DNA of 26,811 bases from Paraglomus occultum (lineage: Eukaryota > Glomeromycota > Glomeromycetes > Paraglomerales > Paraglomeraceae), in contig CAJVPJ010000374.1 of the NCBI GenBank assembly GCA_910592205.1, positions 1 to 26,811 on the forward strand, given 5' to 3'. The translations under genes and the position numbers were made by a program. Shown here in pieces: positions 1 to 10,972 of this stretch. The notes below the pieces were generated by a model. It searched no databases, had not been told where the DNA came from, and saw only the letters and a program-made list of their open reading frames with translations. Position 1 is the first letter of the stretch. Each line of letters begins with the position of its first letter.

Positions 1-1541
1 TCCCCAGTGTTCCCAGGATTAGGCCAAATTTTTTGGCCTTTTTGGCAACTTCAATAGCGTGCTTACGCAAGGAATGCATATCAGCATAATCATAATATTC
101 ACGGGTAAACTTCTTTGAGTACGGGTCGTACCTACGTAATTGTCATGACACGCTGACCTATCACTTTTGTCACCAGAAAAATCAATTCATAATACATACC
201 GAAAAGCAGGAACATCCGGATTTGCTATCATAATAGATTCGAGGTGAAACCTCCCATCACCAAGGTATCTATGTGATATAAAAGTAAATGTCATAGTGAG
301 TAAAGTATTTTACTTTACAATACAAATTTATTAAATTTCATACATTAGGGCATCTAAGTTTCCCAGCTTCGGCGAAGTACATCCAAGGATTTCCCCGGGA
401 GAGAGAGGTTTAGATTGCGGGACAACAAGTCTGTAATCTTGCTCGAGTGTTCTCTTAACAGCCTTATTATATGATATAAATTACATAGCGTTCAATGTCC
501 ACTTTAAGATAGTTATGTAAAACGCTTACGTGTATAGAGGAGACAAATTGCACGGTACCAACAATAGCTAATTCTTTCCCCTCATCGAAATTTTTGCGGA
601 TAGTATCAATAAAATGTTGAGTATCTATTCCAATATCTACGAAGACGTATAAAGTTTTCACCGTAGTTACATCCACAGGTACTGCCATAATGTAATAAGA
701 TGTCAGCATTTGCAAAGTCGTGAATATATTCATCTCGCAAAATCAAAATACCAACTCAGACAGCTATGCCCGTAATGAACCATAAAATCACATTCAAGAG
801 CTTTCGCCGTAAAATCATCGATGCAGCATGCACCGTACGTGACATCACCCATGATTAACGTCTCTACTCCACAGAATTGCTCGAGAATGTCTGCAATTAT
901 ACAGGCAAACATTAGAAGACCTTCAGGAAATTGAAGAGCGACTAGAAGAAATTAACAACTGTTTTAGTAGTATTATTAAGCTTTGAGCATAGATCGTAAA
1001 TGTGTAGCTAGAAAAATCGTCACCTTTAGTTGCATTCGATTGCTTGACATGCCAGATTGTCTTATGAAGTTCGAAATTATAATTCGAAGGAAGCTAGTTA
1101 TTGAAATTCCTTAGATAAGTCTTGTGGCGAAGTAGTGTATGCACACTTCGTTTATTGATGGTTTCAGCCTCTCTATTACTCACAAAAAAAGGAAACATTG
1201 ACTAAACCTGTTCAATGGCTTTATTTAAAAGGGGATCATCGAGTATCTCAGTAGGAATTAGGTTGACAGCTCTGTGTCGCCTCGACGGCGTCTCGCGAAC
1301 TTATCAAGAGTTCATTACGCAGTGAGCTTTCCATCAACGGTTTGCAAAGAAAGTTTATTATACTCCCCGCATCTATATCTATCGAAAACTATGTCTAATT
1401 TTGGGAAAATGTGTAAATACCTGGAGCAATACTGTCTTCAATATTTCCCACAATGCTCTCTTGTGGGTTCTCCGGTACTCGTATTTGCTTAGCGTTTGCC
1501 CGGCCTATAAAACGTCTCCTTGGAGTTGAATTTGACATCAT
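1..1541 (-). CDS. DPH1: Diphthamide biosynthesis protein 1 (2-(3-amino-3-carboxypropyl)histidine synthase subunit 1), 5' part, 8 exons
   Basis: DPH1 pairs with DPH2 to form the radical-SAM-like Fe-S enzyme that puts the 3-amino-3-carboxypropyl group on the target histidine of eEF2, the first step of diphthamide synthesis in the cytosol. I joined minus-strand exons 1541-1421, 1269-1208, 1093-1024, 941-756, 681-530, 462-344, 268-200 and 131-1; every junction keeps phase and uses GT-AG. Family motifs appear in order: [82 protein letters not shown] and GLILGTLG. Two of the three conserved cluster cysteines are visible, in GACC and LGCTSP; the third lies beyond the left edge. The first exon encodes a basic leader, and two adjacent ATGs (1541 and 1538) could start. 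About 303 residues are visible of a protein usually above 400. It is divergent to POL2. Identity is secure; the exon-2 acceptor was chosen by phase. Confidence 0.93.
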
Positions 1542-1661
1542 GAGTGTCGCATATTGATCGCCTTACGAGAATGTTTTAATAATTTGAGGTCACGTGTAAG
1601 AAGTTCAGCACCGACTTGTGCAGACGCGTGTTTTACTTGACAAGTTCCGCGACAGTATAAC
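1542..1661. promoter_or_regulatory. 120-bp divergent promoter shared by DPH1 (-) and POL2 (+)
   Basis: Only 120 bp separate the two start codons, so both genes must share this control region unless the 5' UTRs overlap. An ACGCGT box sits at 1624-1629. I see no convincing TATA box on either side. Confidence 0.6.
1624..1629. promoter_or_regulatory. MluI cell-cycle box (ACGCGT) upstream of POL2
   Basis: The hexamer ACGCGT lies 33 bp before the POL2 ATG. In ascomycete yeasts this box binds MBF and drives G1/S transcription of replication genes, POL2 among them. The match is exact but short; function here is inferred from its place in front of a replication gene. Confidence 0.5.
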
Positions 1662-4600
1662 ATGGCAAAGAAATACTCGTCGAGTGTCCAGCAAAGAATA
1701 CAGCTTGAAGAGGAACTTGACCTTAAGTTAGGATTCGACAAGTACGATCATGGGCAACCACGAATAGGGTGGTTATTTAATATGACAACTGTAAGGCAAT
1801 TTATTATCTAATTTTGTTTATTATGATTAATGCTAATTTTACCATGACGTTAGACTATGTTGGAAGATAAGAAAAACATTCGTGGAAGGTCAGCCGTAAA
1901 ATATTACTTTTTTGAGGAGGATGGTGGTCTTTTCACATGCACACGTTTTTATAACCCTTATTTCTACGTGAGATGCAAGGTAATGATTTTATTGATCTAA
2001 TCGGCTTTTTAAGTTTTCCTCAATTAACACATTATCGCGTGTAGGATGGTACGCACGCAGAAGTTGCCTCTGCTTTAATGAAAATGTTTGACAAATTGAT
2101 TTATAAGATAGTTGAAGAGCACAAGAAACAAGATTTAAAAGAGGTAGCATTAATATTTTTTGTTTAGATTATAATGATGAAATAAATTTCTGACACACCA
2201 TTTGATTACAGGCAAATCATCTTGTTGCGTCTTGTCATACGTTTCTAAAACTCATTTTTCGCAATGTACAAGACTTGGTTGACGTGCGAAATCACCCACT
2301 TTTAAAGAATCATAAAGATGTTGTTGAATTAAGAGAAAATGATATAATTTATTACCAACGAGTCTCGATGGATGATGGCACGTATTGATACATGGGATAG
2401 ATTGCTTGTGTAAAAGACAGTGCTGATGTGATATCCTTGAATTTACAGATATTCGGGTTGGGATGTGGTACGTAGTAGAGGCTGTTGCTAGAGAAGACGG
2501 TGTCAACATCCAGATGACACCAATTCATGAAAGAGGCGATCGCCCAGATCTGGTTGTGTTGGCTTTCGATATTGAAACAACGAAGCTGCCTTTGATGTTC
2601 CCTGATGCAGCGAGAGACATGATAATGATGGTCTCATACATGATCGATGGAATGGTCGGTAATTGTGGGATGTCTTATATAATCCATTTTGATATCATTA
2701 TAGTTTGACCTTATTCTTTAATAGGGGTTCCTAATTATCAATCGTGAAGTGGTCGCAGAAGATATCGAGCCATTTGCTTACTCCCCTGATAGAGACATGA
2801 TAGGGGAGTTCAAGATATTTAATGAAAAGAACGAGGTATCAGCATTGTTACAGTTGTGCAATTTTGATCCCTCATCAGCATTGGTATTAATGTCGAGCAT
2901 TTTCAGAGGACGATGTTGCAACGGTTTTTTAAGGAAATTCGTAAATATAAACCGAATATTATTGTAACTTATAATGGCGATAACTTTGATTGGCCGTTTG
3001 TCGAACGAAGAGCGCACGAATATGGAATTAACATGCGTTCTGTATGTGATCTATCTGACATTTAATTAATATTGTCATAATTACTGATAATGGTTGGAAC
3101 ATACGCGTATAGGAAATAGGATTTTACTGCTTTGATGAATATTATATTAGCAAGCAGTGTGTACACATCGACTGTTTACATTGGGTTAGAAGAGACAGTT
3201 ACCTACCTGTCGGTAGCCATGGTCTCAAAGCCGTTGCCAAAGCCAAGTTAGGCTATAATCCCGACGAACTGGACCCGGAAGTTATGACTAGGTATTGTCA
3301 CATTCTTCGTTTCCATGAACTTGGTAATGAGCAATGACTTAATACATCTTACACATAGATTTGCGGTTGAACGGCCACAGACGTTAGCTCAATATTCGGT
3401 CTCTGATGCTGTAGCAACTTACTATCTATACAAGAAATACGTTCATCCATTTATTTTCTCGCTATGTAATATTATCCCGCTTAATCCCGATGATATATTG
3501 CGCAAGGGATCCGGAACTCTATGTGAGGCATTGCTGATGGTAAGACATTTGAAGGACACACGCCCTGCAAGTACATTTGTTCACAATAATTTCAATATGC
3601 ACAGGTATCTGCGTATAAAGCAGATATAATGATACCACATAAACATGGAGATGAACTCCACAAGTTTACTGCAGGCGGACCAGACGGGAAACTCATCCAA
3701 AGTGAGACATATGTAGGAGGACATGTGGAGGCATTGATGGCGGGTGTTTATCGGTGTGATTTACCAGTCGATTTCACTATTAATTCTGATGGCATTGACA
3801 AAGTAAGTCTTTTATCGTTGCTTAATTATGTGACAACTGTACTGCTAGATTTTTATCCATGCAGCCAAATTACTATTGATAACATTTGGTGACTGTGACA
3901 ATAGCTTATCGCCAGCGTGGACCAAACACTCCGATTTGGTATCGAAACAGAGTGGGAGAAGAAACTGGCCGAAATTGCTGATTACGAAGAAGTAAGCATA
4001 ATTGTTTCCATTGCGCGCTTCCTTCTCCACATGATTAATTTTCATTAACAAAACAATAGGTCAAACAAAGCGTTATAAGAACGCTTGAAATTATTCGTGA
4101 TAATAACCCTGTTTTGCGGGCGGAACCCCTAATATATCATTTAGATGTTGCCGCCATGTATCCAAACATTATACTAACCAATAGATTACAGCCTGATTCA
4201 ATAGTTAGCGAGAATGTCTGTGCAAATTGCGATTTTAATGTCCCAGGAAAGACGTGTGATAGACGCATGAAGTGGGTATGGCGTGGTGAGGTGTGGCCCA
4301 CAGACCGCGGAGAATATAAGAGCATTCTAGATCGATTGGAAAGCGAATCGTTTCCAGGGAAGACCTCGTTTGACGCTAAGCGTAACTGGCATCAGCTTAC
4401 AACGAATGAACAGGCAAAATACATACAGGAACGCCTTGGACAGTATTCTTTGAAACAGTACAAGAAAAAAAAGGAAACTATGTCCGAACAAAGGGAAGCG
4501 ATAGTCTGTCAACGCGAACGCCCATTTTACGTAGATACCGTACGTGAGTTTCGTGATAGACGATATCAATACAAAAGTTTACTCAAAACTTCTAAACAAA

Positions 4601-7600
4601 GATTAGAAAAGGCGATCAAGAACCGCGATGTATCTGAGATTGAGACGGCTAGACAAGAAATTATTCTGTATGATTCATTGCAGCTTGCTCACAAGTGTAT
4701 TTTGAATTCCTTCTATGGATATGTCATGAGAAAGGGAGCCCGATGGTATTCTATGGAAATGGGAGGTGTTGTATGTTTAACAGGCTCATCTATTATTCAA
4801 TCTGCTAAAGAATTGGTAGAGCGAGTTGGCGCTGCTCTCGAACTGGATACGGATGGAATTTGGTGTATCTTTCCGAAGACATTCCCCGAGAATGTCACAT
4901 TCACATTGAAGAATGGGGAGAAGCTAAATGTTTCGTTTCCATGTGCAATGCTAAATCAAATGGTTCATGAGCGATACACAAATGAACAGTACCAAGAACT
5001 TGTCAACAAAGAAACGCATGAGTATAAGACAAGGAAAGAGAATAGTATATTTTTTGAAGTTGACGGACCTTACCGTGCAATGATACTGCCTGCTTCAACT
5101 GAAGAAAATAAATTATTAAAGAAGAGATATGCGGTCTTTAATCATGATGGTAGTCTCGCAGAACTAAAGGGATTCGAGGTAAAACGACGGGGTGAATTGA
5201 AACTTATCAAAGTCTTTCAAGAGCTTGTGTTTGACGCGTTTCTGCGGGGTAAAACGCTCGAGGACTGTTACCAATCAGCAGCAGAAATCGCAAACGCGTG
5301 GGTGGACATTCTCGAGAGTGAAGCAAGGGATCATCCAGACTGGTACCTGATTGATATGATATGCGAGCAGAAAAGCATGTCTCGTTCGCTGGAGGACTAC
5401 GGTGAGCAAAAATCGACAGCAATTACGGCAGCAAAACGTCTTCAGGAATTTTTTGGGTGATAGCATGGTGAAAGACAAAAAGTTGACATGTAAGTATATT
5501 ATTTCGAAGCCTCGAAGCAAAGACGATGATGTGAGTCAACGTGCTATTCCAATAGCGATATTCTCGGCAAGCAAAGAGATTAAAACAGCATGTTTGAAGA
5601 AATGGCTGCGAAATACCAATATCGAAGGGGATATTGACATTCGAGATATATTGGATTGGGATTATTACAAGAAAAGACTTAATGCAACTATTCAAAGACT
5701 AATTACAATACCTGCTGGCTTGCAAAATATTGTCAATCCTGTTCCTCGTGTGTCGAATCCAACATGGCTATCGAAAAGGTCTCAGAATGATAGACAGCGA
5801 CTTATTACATCCTTCTTTGCTGAGTCATTTCCAGTTGATTTAAATTCACACAAAGCGAAGGTTGGTTGTATGGAGAACAATGACAAGAACGTCGGACCAG
5901 AAATGAATGAAAACGAAAATGATGAAGCTTGCCCAGAAGAAAGCACCCTGGAACCTGCTGACGATGTAGTCACTATTGCGCAAAGTGATGACGATATTGG
6001 TCAGAAGCAAACCGAAGTGGGTAGCGAGCTTGGGATGAAGCGCTTCGCGGATGATCGCTATGAGACTTCTCAGAGAAAACAAGTTAAAATAACACACGGT
6101 AAACAGGGGATCAGCAGTGATTCTGCAACGGATAATTCGGTAGATACGTTGCGACGTAAGTTACGTAAACCGTCTAACGTCTTTGACAGAATAACGAAGA
6201 AATCTTTTTCAAACACGATGAACAATAAGCCCCATGTTTACCGGCAAAGATTTTGTAAGAATGGCGATCCTTTCACGAATTATAACGCATGGATCAAGAG
6301 CATTTGTAAACGGCGCGCTGCATTTAATGACTGGAAAGCGATTCATGTTATTGAGAGTGACGTACATGGTGAGCTAATTAAATGGCTTTCCGACGGATTC
6401 TCAATAAGGCGAAGACGAGTTAAAACTAAAGACGATGAAAACACAAACAGTATAGGCTTACCCGCAAACATCAATCACATAATTGATTTAGAACGTAGCA
6501 GAAAACATTTAATTGGGAATGAATTTGATTACTTGTACATTAATCATACAATGCTCGATGACGATCATCAGATGTTCGCCGTTTTTTCGTCCTTCTCAGA
6601 CGATGCCATGATATTCAGTGTCGACAATTTGCGAGAGACTTCGATTTGGGAAAGACTATACACGCAAGTGTATCATACTTTCGAAGAAGATTGCCCGGAA
6701 GTTCTCCAAGGCAAAAATAGACTTTTCGTTTATTCTCAGAAGCTGACCTTCGACGTAACGTATTATAGGAACATTAAGCAGACTTTGACAAGTATATCCA
6801 ATCAACTGTCTTATTGTAAAGAACAACAAACACGTCCCACTATCGTGATTCTTCAGTCACCGTTAGCTCTCAGAATTTTGGCGGCCGATTTAACTGCGCT
6901 CAGGGACTTCCCCGTCCTGTGCTTACAACCAGACATGTCAGATTTGCAGATTTCCGTTGATTGGAGGAGGCAGAATGCACGCAAGGCGATAACCAGCTTC
7001 TTGAGTCTTGGAGCCTTATTAACTGAGCGATTTGAAATATCTCGATATGCCAACGTTCCCGTTTGTAACGTCGGTGATGATTGGGCAATATTCTGCTTAG
7101 ACGTATTTTTGGCACGACGATTAAAGAAAAGAGGATTTGTTGATTGGCCTTTTCCCGATCAGAAGATGCCTGCGTGGCAGCAAACCAGTGAAGATAATTT
7201 ACGTACCGGAAGGCAATTCACAGATGCTGTAATAAATGCGCCGGGTGTTTATACTACGATATGCGTAGCAATGGATGTGCATAATTTAGCAATTGACGCT
7301 ATACTTGCATATGGTTTGGATAGCATACCTCATGTTGCAGCCCACAAGATATTACCAATAATTCGTGATATGCTACGAGAACTGCGCGCTAAAACTAATC
7401 CCGGAGAAATCCAGTTGACAACCAAACTGTTTAATAATTTTGGACGATGGGTTACTACTCGTAGATCTGCCATGTATGACCGCCGGTTTGATTATGCAGT
7501 ACATTATTTGATGTATAAGGCTGCGAAGCAACTGGCAGATGAGTTTTCCGATGTTGGATGTACCGTCGTACATGCTGACATCTCAAAATTCGTACTTGCG

Positions 7601-8473
7601 ACAAAAAAGACAACGCTTGAGAACGCTCTTCCTTATATTAACCAAGCAGAGGATATTGTTTCGAAGAAGTCTGTATTTAAAAACCTCAAACTACATAGAA
7701 CTGACTACTGGATATATCTCCAATGGCACGATCTACATAACTACGGCGGCATCCTAATTACTAATAAGAATTTGCCTGCAGTTGATATGCATTGGATTAT
7801 TGCGGAATATCTCCCCCATCAAATACGGCAACAATTTAATACAATCATTACTGCATATATCAAGATGGCATGGCAACAACATAGTAAACCGATAAGACAG
7901 AGTGCATCAGTTATTGAAATCTTCAAGAAGATGCTATTGAAAGTTATGGATAATTTTCATAAAGAAGAGCATAAGTTCGAGTTCCCGCGCATACCAGGGT
8001 CACCATTTGCTAAATCGACGAGACCTGCAGCTGAGTTTGCGAACGTTATATGTAATATTTTTGCTATTGATGAAGAATTAAGACTTGAAGTTATGGATCT
8101 GCGTAAGAAATTAATGAGTATTACGAACATGAGCGCACACGCTCAGCTAGCAGGGCCTATTAGGGGATTCGAACTCGTCCGCATTGATTGTCGTGGGTGT
8201 TATGCCAGCCGTAATTTAGATTTTGCTCGTGATTCTGACCTCGTATCTGAAGAGAGGAAAGCATCATGGAGTTGTACTCAGTGCGGCAAGGATTATGAAA
8301 GGTGGAGGATAGAAGGAGCACTTGTTGAGCTGGTTCATAATTGGTTGTCTGGACGTCGAGTCGGAAAAACGGGAGAAGATGATCGATTTTTGCAATGGCT
8401 TGTGGATTTGGCAGATTTGCATCAAATGAAATTATTGGAAGAAGTCGTGGGATTTGTCAACAATCATTTGTAA
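1662..8473 (+). CDS. POL2: DNA polymerase epsilon catalytic subunit, 12 exons, one frame break in exon 12
   Basis: This is the leading-strand replicative polymerase with proofreading exonuclease. Exons: 1662-1790, 1854-1979, 2045-2143, 2212-2377, 2449-2654, 2725-2835, 2907-3041, 3113-3291, 3359-3539, 3605-3802, 3905-3991 and 4060-8473. Motifs: Exo [11 protein letters not shown] (D214, E216), Exo [13 protein letters not shown], Exo [16 protein letters not shown], Pol [18 protein letters not shown] (D568), Pol [14 protein letters not shown], Pol [10 protein letters not shown] (D802, D804). The CysX [4Fe-4S] ligands C593, C596, C605 and C689 are present. The C-terminal half is the inactive polymerase-like repeat after an acidic linker, ending in CysA (C-X2-C-X24-C-X2-C). 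The CysB cysteines are missing. The frame must shift by one base near 5449-5454. The product is about 2009 residues, against 2222 in yeast and 2286 in human; part of the loss is an N-terminal segment near residues 150-165. Identity is certain. Confidence 0.96.
2378..2448 (+). other. Probable GC-AG intron 4 of POL2
   Basis: Continuity of the protein between YYQRVSMDD and IRVGMWYV demands a phase-1 splice. The only donor in that phase is G|GCACGT at 2378, joined to the acceptor TTTACAG ending at 2448. Its 71-bp length matches the neighbouring POL2 introns (63-102 bp). The alternative is a GT donor plus a lost or gained base. Confidence 0.6.
5449..5454 (+). other. T6 run where the POL2 reading frame changes by +1
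   Basis: The zero frame reads through conserved polymerase sequence (GEQKSTAI... RLQEFF) and meets TGA at 5458-5460. The next frame, open from 5402 to 8473, continues directly with family sequence (LGDSMVKDK). Skipping one base of the T6 run joins them without losing a residue. This could be a sequencing or assembly error in a homopolymer, a real mutation, or +1 recoding. Confidence 0.85.
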
Positions 8474-8750
8474 TATGCATAAAATGATATGTAAAATTTC
8501 TATTTTATGATAATGGCTACACTGCATGTCCACTTAATGGATTTCGCAGCCTTATGTTACACAGTAAACGTATCAAAATGATACGGTGATTTTTTTTTTC
8601 TGAATTGACGACAAAAATTTGCGTGAAAAATAGAAATCGCACGTCAAGTCACCTGATATCCTGATAACTCTCATCTTTGACGAGGCAAATGTAAAGCGCC
8701 AAGTCGTGTCTTAAGTTTCTATAAATTGTTGTTGTTACCTGAAGTCATAA
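8474..8750. other. POL2 3' flank, no gene seen
   Basis: Holds the POL2 3' UTR and a T10 run near 8590. No coding sequence or RNA gene was recognised. Confidence 0.5.
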
Positions 8751-9026
8751 ATGACGTCGAAATGCATAAGTCCCTCGAATCGACCGAATATATTTTTCAT
8801 TAATCTTGATGGGGATTCTACGAATAACAGCCCATCTAATCCCGAATGGGCTGGGCTTTGTAGTAATAACAGCCATGATCAACATGCTGTTAAGCAGGTT
8901 TTCGATGATGGCTTTATTATTCGAGAATTTCCCGATCTTTAGCCGCTGCACAATGAATAACTGGAAGTAGCCGGTCAATTACCTGTGAAGTATGTCGAGG
9001 TTCGTGGAATACACGCTACGCGATAA
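8751..9026 (+). pseudogene. Possible decayed reading frame with two in-frame stops
   Basis: One frame runs 91 codons from ATG 8751 to TAA 9024, broken by TAG (8940-8942) and TAA (about 8958). The segments on both sides of the stops look protein-like: WAGLCSNNSHDQHAVKQ, FIIREFPDL, PLHNE, then LEVAGQLPVKYVEVRGI. I do not recognise the family. An intron removing the stops is not obvious. It may be a dead copy of an accessory gene, or chance. Confidence 0.3.
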
Positions 9027-9527
9027 ATATTGAGCTATTTAATAAATACTTTATGAAGTGAATGCGGAATATACCTGTCAACCATTTTTGGCGTCTTGTG
9101 GTCAAAAATTTTCATCATACCACGCTAGAAGTTCTTCCTCAACTTGTCAAAAATTCGTTTAAGAAAAAGAAAGTTCTCGCTCCGGTATTTTTCGCCTGAT
9201 TTTTAGCTGCTGGTTCATCACATGATTGCAATAGGAGTCATATCAGCCAGTTGCAAGACGCACTCATTACCCGCCAGACGCACTATTGGGCTAGCAAAAG
9301 GCCGAATATTTTCTCCATCCTCCACCGAGACGCACTCATCACCCGCCAGACGCACTATTGGGCTAGGTGGAGACAAGAAGTGTATCATCATGCTCTAATA
9401 ATAAGAAGATAGAGATTTTTATGTAATATTGACACGATGTGCGTGAAAAATGTGTTCACGTTTCTGATGAGACGCGTAAATCTTTTCAACTTTTACAAAT
9501 AACGATAAACTAAATAAACTTCACAAT
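9027..9527. other. Non-coding stretch with a repeat cluster
   Basis: Apart from the 39-bp duplication at 9256-9366, described separately, I see no gene here. Confidence 0.5.
9256..9366. repeat. 39-bp direct repeat, two copies (9256-9294 and 9328-9366)
   Basis: The two 39-bp copies start 72 bp apart and differ at one visible position. Each contains AGACGCACT twice, so the nonamer occurs four times, at 9256, 9276, 9328 and 9348. There are too few copies and too short a spacer for CRISPR, and this is a eukaryote. It could be a small tandem duplication or a cluster of regulatory sites before the reading frame at 9528. Confidence 0.85.
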
Positions 9528-10160
9528 ATGAATTGGTCCCAGAGCTTTTTAAGAACAGGGTTGACAATTATTTCTCTGCAAACATGTGATACGACTGGTC
9601 CTTTGTTGACTTTCTTGAGACTAAGAGACGTCAAATCCTGGCTGGCGAAAGATTTACAATTGATCTTGGAAGTTGAACCACCCGAAGACGTCTCCTTCGC
9701 TATTATTGTTATGAAACAACTAATACAAAATAACGGAAAGTGAAGAGGTCAAAATCTGGAAAGCAATAACAACTGAGAAGAAATATAGGGAACAGTTAGC
9801 TAATATCAGAGCCAGTGCTTCATTCGAAAGTGCGAGTCTGCATGTTTTGCATGTGTTTTTTGATTACTTTAGAAATATGAACGAGATGTAAAGAGAGTGG
9901 AACTTAAAACTGACTATGAAGGTATTAGTACACCCACAAGAATTAAATTTACGCTCAAAGTGAAAAATGAAAAAGTGGAGTTCGACGAGGAACAAATAAC
10001 GTTTTGGACAGATAGCCATGAACGAGCTAACAACCAAACAAAACAAAAGTTAGAATTCTTCTCGACTCCTCATAAACTAATCCTTACACCACATAAATTT
10101 AATGTGATATCTCCGAAAGTTATTCTGGGTTCGAATCCTTTAAAAATATTCTTCATATAA
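9528..10160 (+). CDS. Unrecognised gene, frame broken or multi-exon
   Basis: ATG 9528 opens a frame that runs to 9743 (TGA) with WSQSFLRTGLTIISLQ and LILEVEPPEDVSFAIIV. A +1 change at the A4 run 9727-9730 continues into ITESEEVKIWKAITTEKK and IRASASFESASLH. A second junction near 9835-9880 (possible short intron ending TTACTTTAG) leads to KYERDVKRVELKTDYEGI and a lysine-rich stretch ending at TAA 10158-10160. The segments are charged and look like real protein, but I recognise no domain. The need for one frame change and one unusually short intron suggests either decay or sequence error. Confidence 0.4.
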
Positions 10161-10462
10161 GATATACTGAGATAGTAAATGAGATTAAAACTTATGAGGA
10201 AGAGTAAAAGAAGCTAACAAGCCTAGCAACAGAAAACTTTATCGTCAAGAAGTTGTGTGAATCCCTTATGCAGCAATTGTCAAGGCGAAAATATCACGAG
10301 ATATTCGAGTGTCAACATTCAACATACCGACATACACATCCGCATTACATTTTTTCGGTCAGATACCACCAGTTCCAGTCATAGGTTAACGTTAAAAGAA
10401 TATATAATTCGAATCATGCTCTTGTCAGGCATAATTCAGAGTGAAAATTTCTCGTTGAAAGA
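10161..10462 (+). other. Linking stretch between two unrecognised coding blocks
   Basis: Short open segments such as KKLCESLMQQLSRRKYHEI (about 10240-10300) appear, interrupted by stops. It may hold further exons of the gene starting at 9528, or decayed sequence. Nothing is recognised. Confidence 0.25.
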
Positions 10463-10741
10463 GTGTCAACAGCGTTTAAACTCGTCGGATATGTGTTCGG
10501 AATCGTTAGCATTCTAATTGGTGATCCAGTATCGAAGAAGGCTGGCGCACTGGCCACCGACCTTATACAATATGTAGATGCGATGAATATGATGGAATCA
10601 TCAGAAGGTCCTTTACAACAGGCCAGAAAGCATACTCTCGACGATTCGGAAAAACTCTCCAACACTGGCGTAAACATTCTTCTCACAAGTCTCTTGGAGC
10701 TAGTGTTGAGACTGCCAAGAAACTTAAAACATAATATTTAA
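10463..10741 (+). CDS. Unrecognised coding block with one hydrophobic segment
   Basis: The frame is open across FLVERVSTAFKLVGYV, FGIVSILIGDPVSKKAGAL and ATDLIQYVDAMNMMESSEG. The stretch VGYVFGIVSILIG could cross or sit in a membrane; the rest is polar. The true start is unclear because a stop lies just upstream in frame. It may be the last part of the gene beginning at 9528. A further short frame at 10751-10972 follows but has no supporting features. Function unknown. Confidence 0.35.
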   Translation: MSTAFKLVGYVFGIVSILIGDPVSKKAGALATDLIQYVDAMNMMESSEGPLQQARKHTLDDSEKLSNTGVNILLTSLLELVLRLPRNLKHNI

Positions 10742-10972
10742 ATAATTGGTATGCAATTTTTCCGGCATCATTTCACCGAATATTTGTCGGTGAATGATTG
10801 TCGACGGAATGAATGCATTTCTTGTATTGATATTGGTATCCGCAGATCTGCAAAGAGATTGAAGTCAGAAGTGCCGTCTTTATCCTCCGTAGGAGAATAT
10901 ATGCGTATTTTTGAGCTCATAACATATTATGTGGTATGTTATTCTGTCCTAAATAAGTCAAACAAGTTTTAA

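Noticed and set aside
3845-3904. Coding use of the stretch just before 3905 in POL2
   Set aside because: It needs extra splices or frame changes; the acceptor ATAG at 3901-3904 alone joins family sequence (GIDK to [12 protein letters not shown]) in phase.
9256-9366. CRISPR-like repeat
   Set aside because: Only two units, and the host is eukaryotic.
10128-10138. Perfect tRNA B-box sequence GGTTCGAATCC
   Set aside because: The flanking T-stem pairs at only three of five positions, and no A box or acceptor stem lies at the right distance; it falls inside a probable exon.
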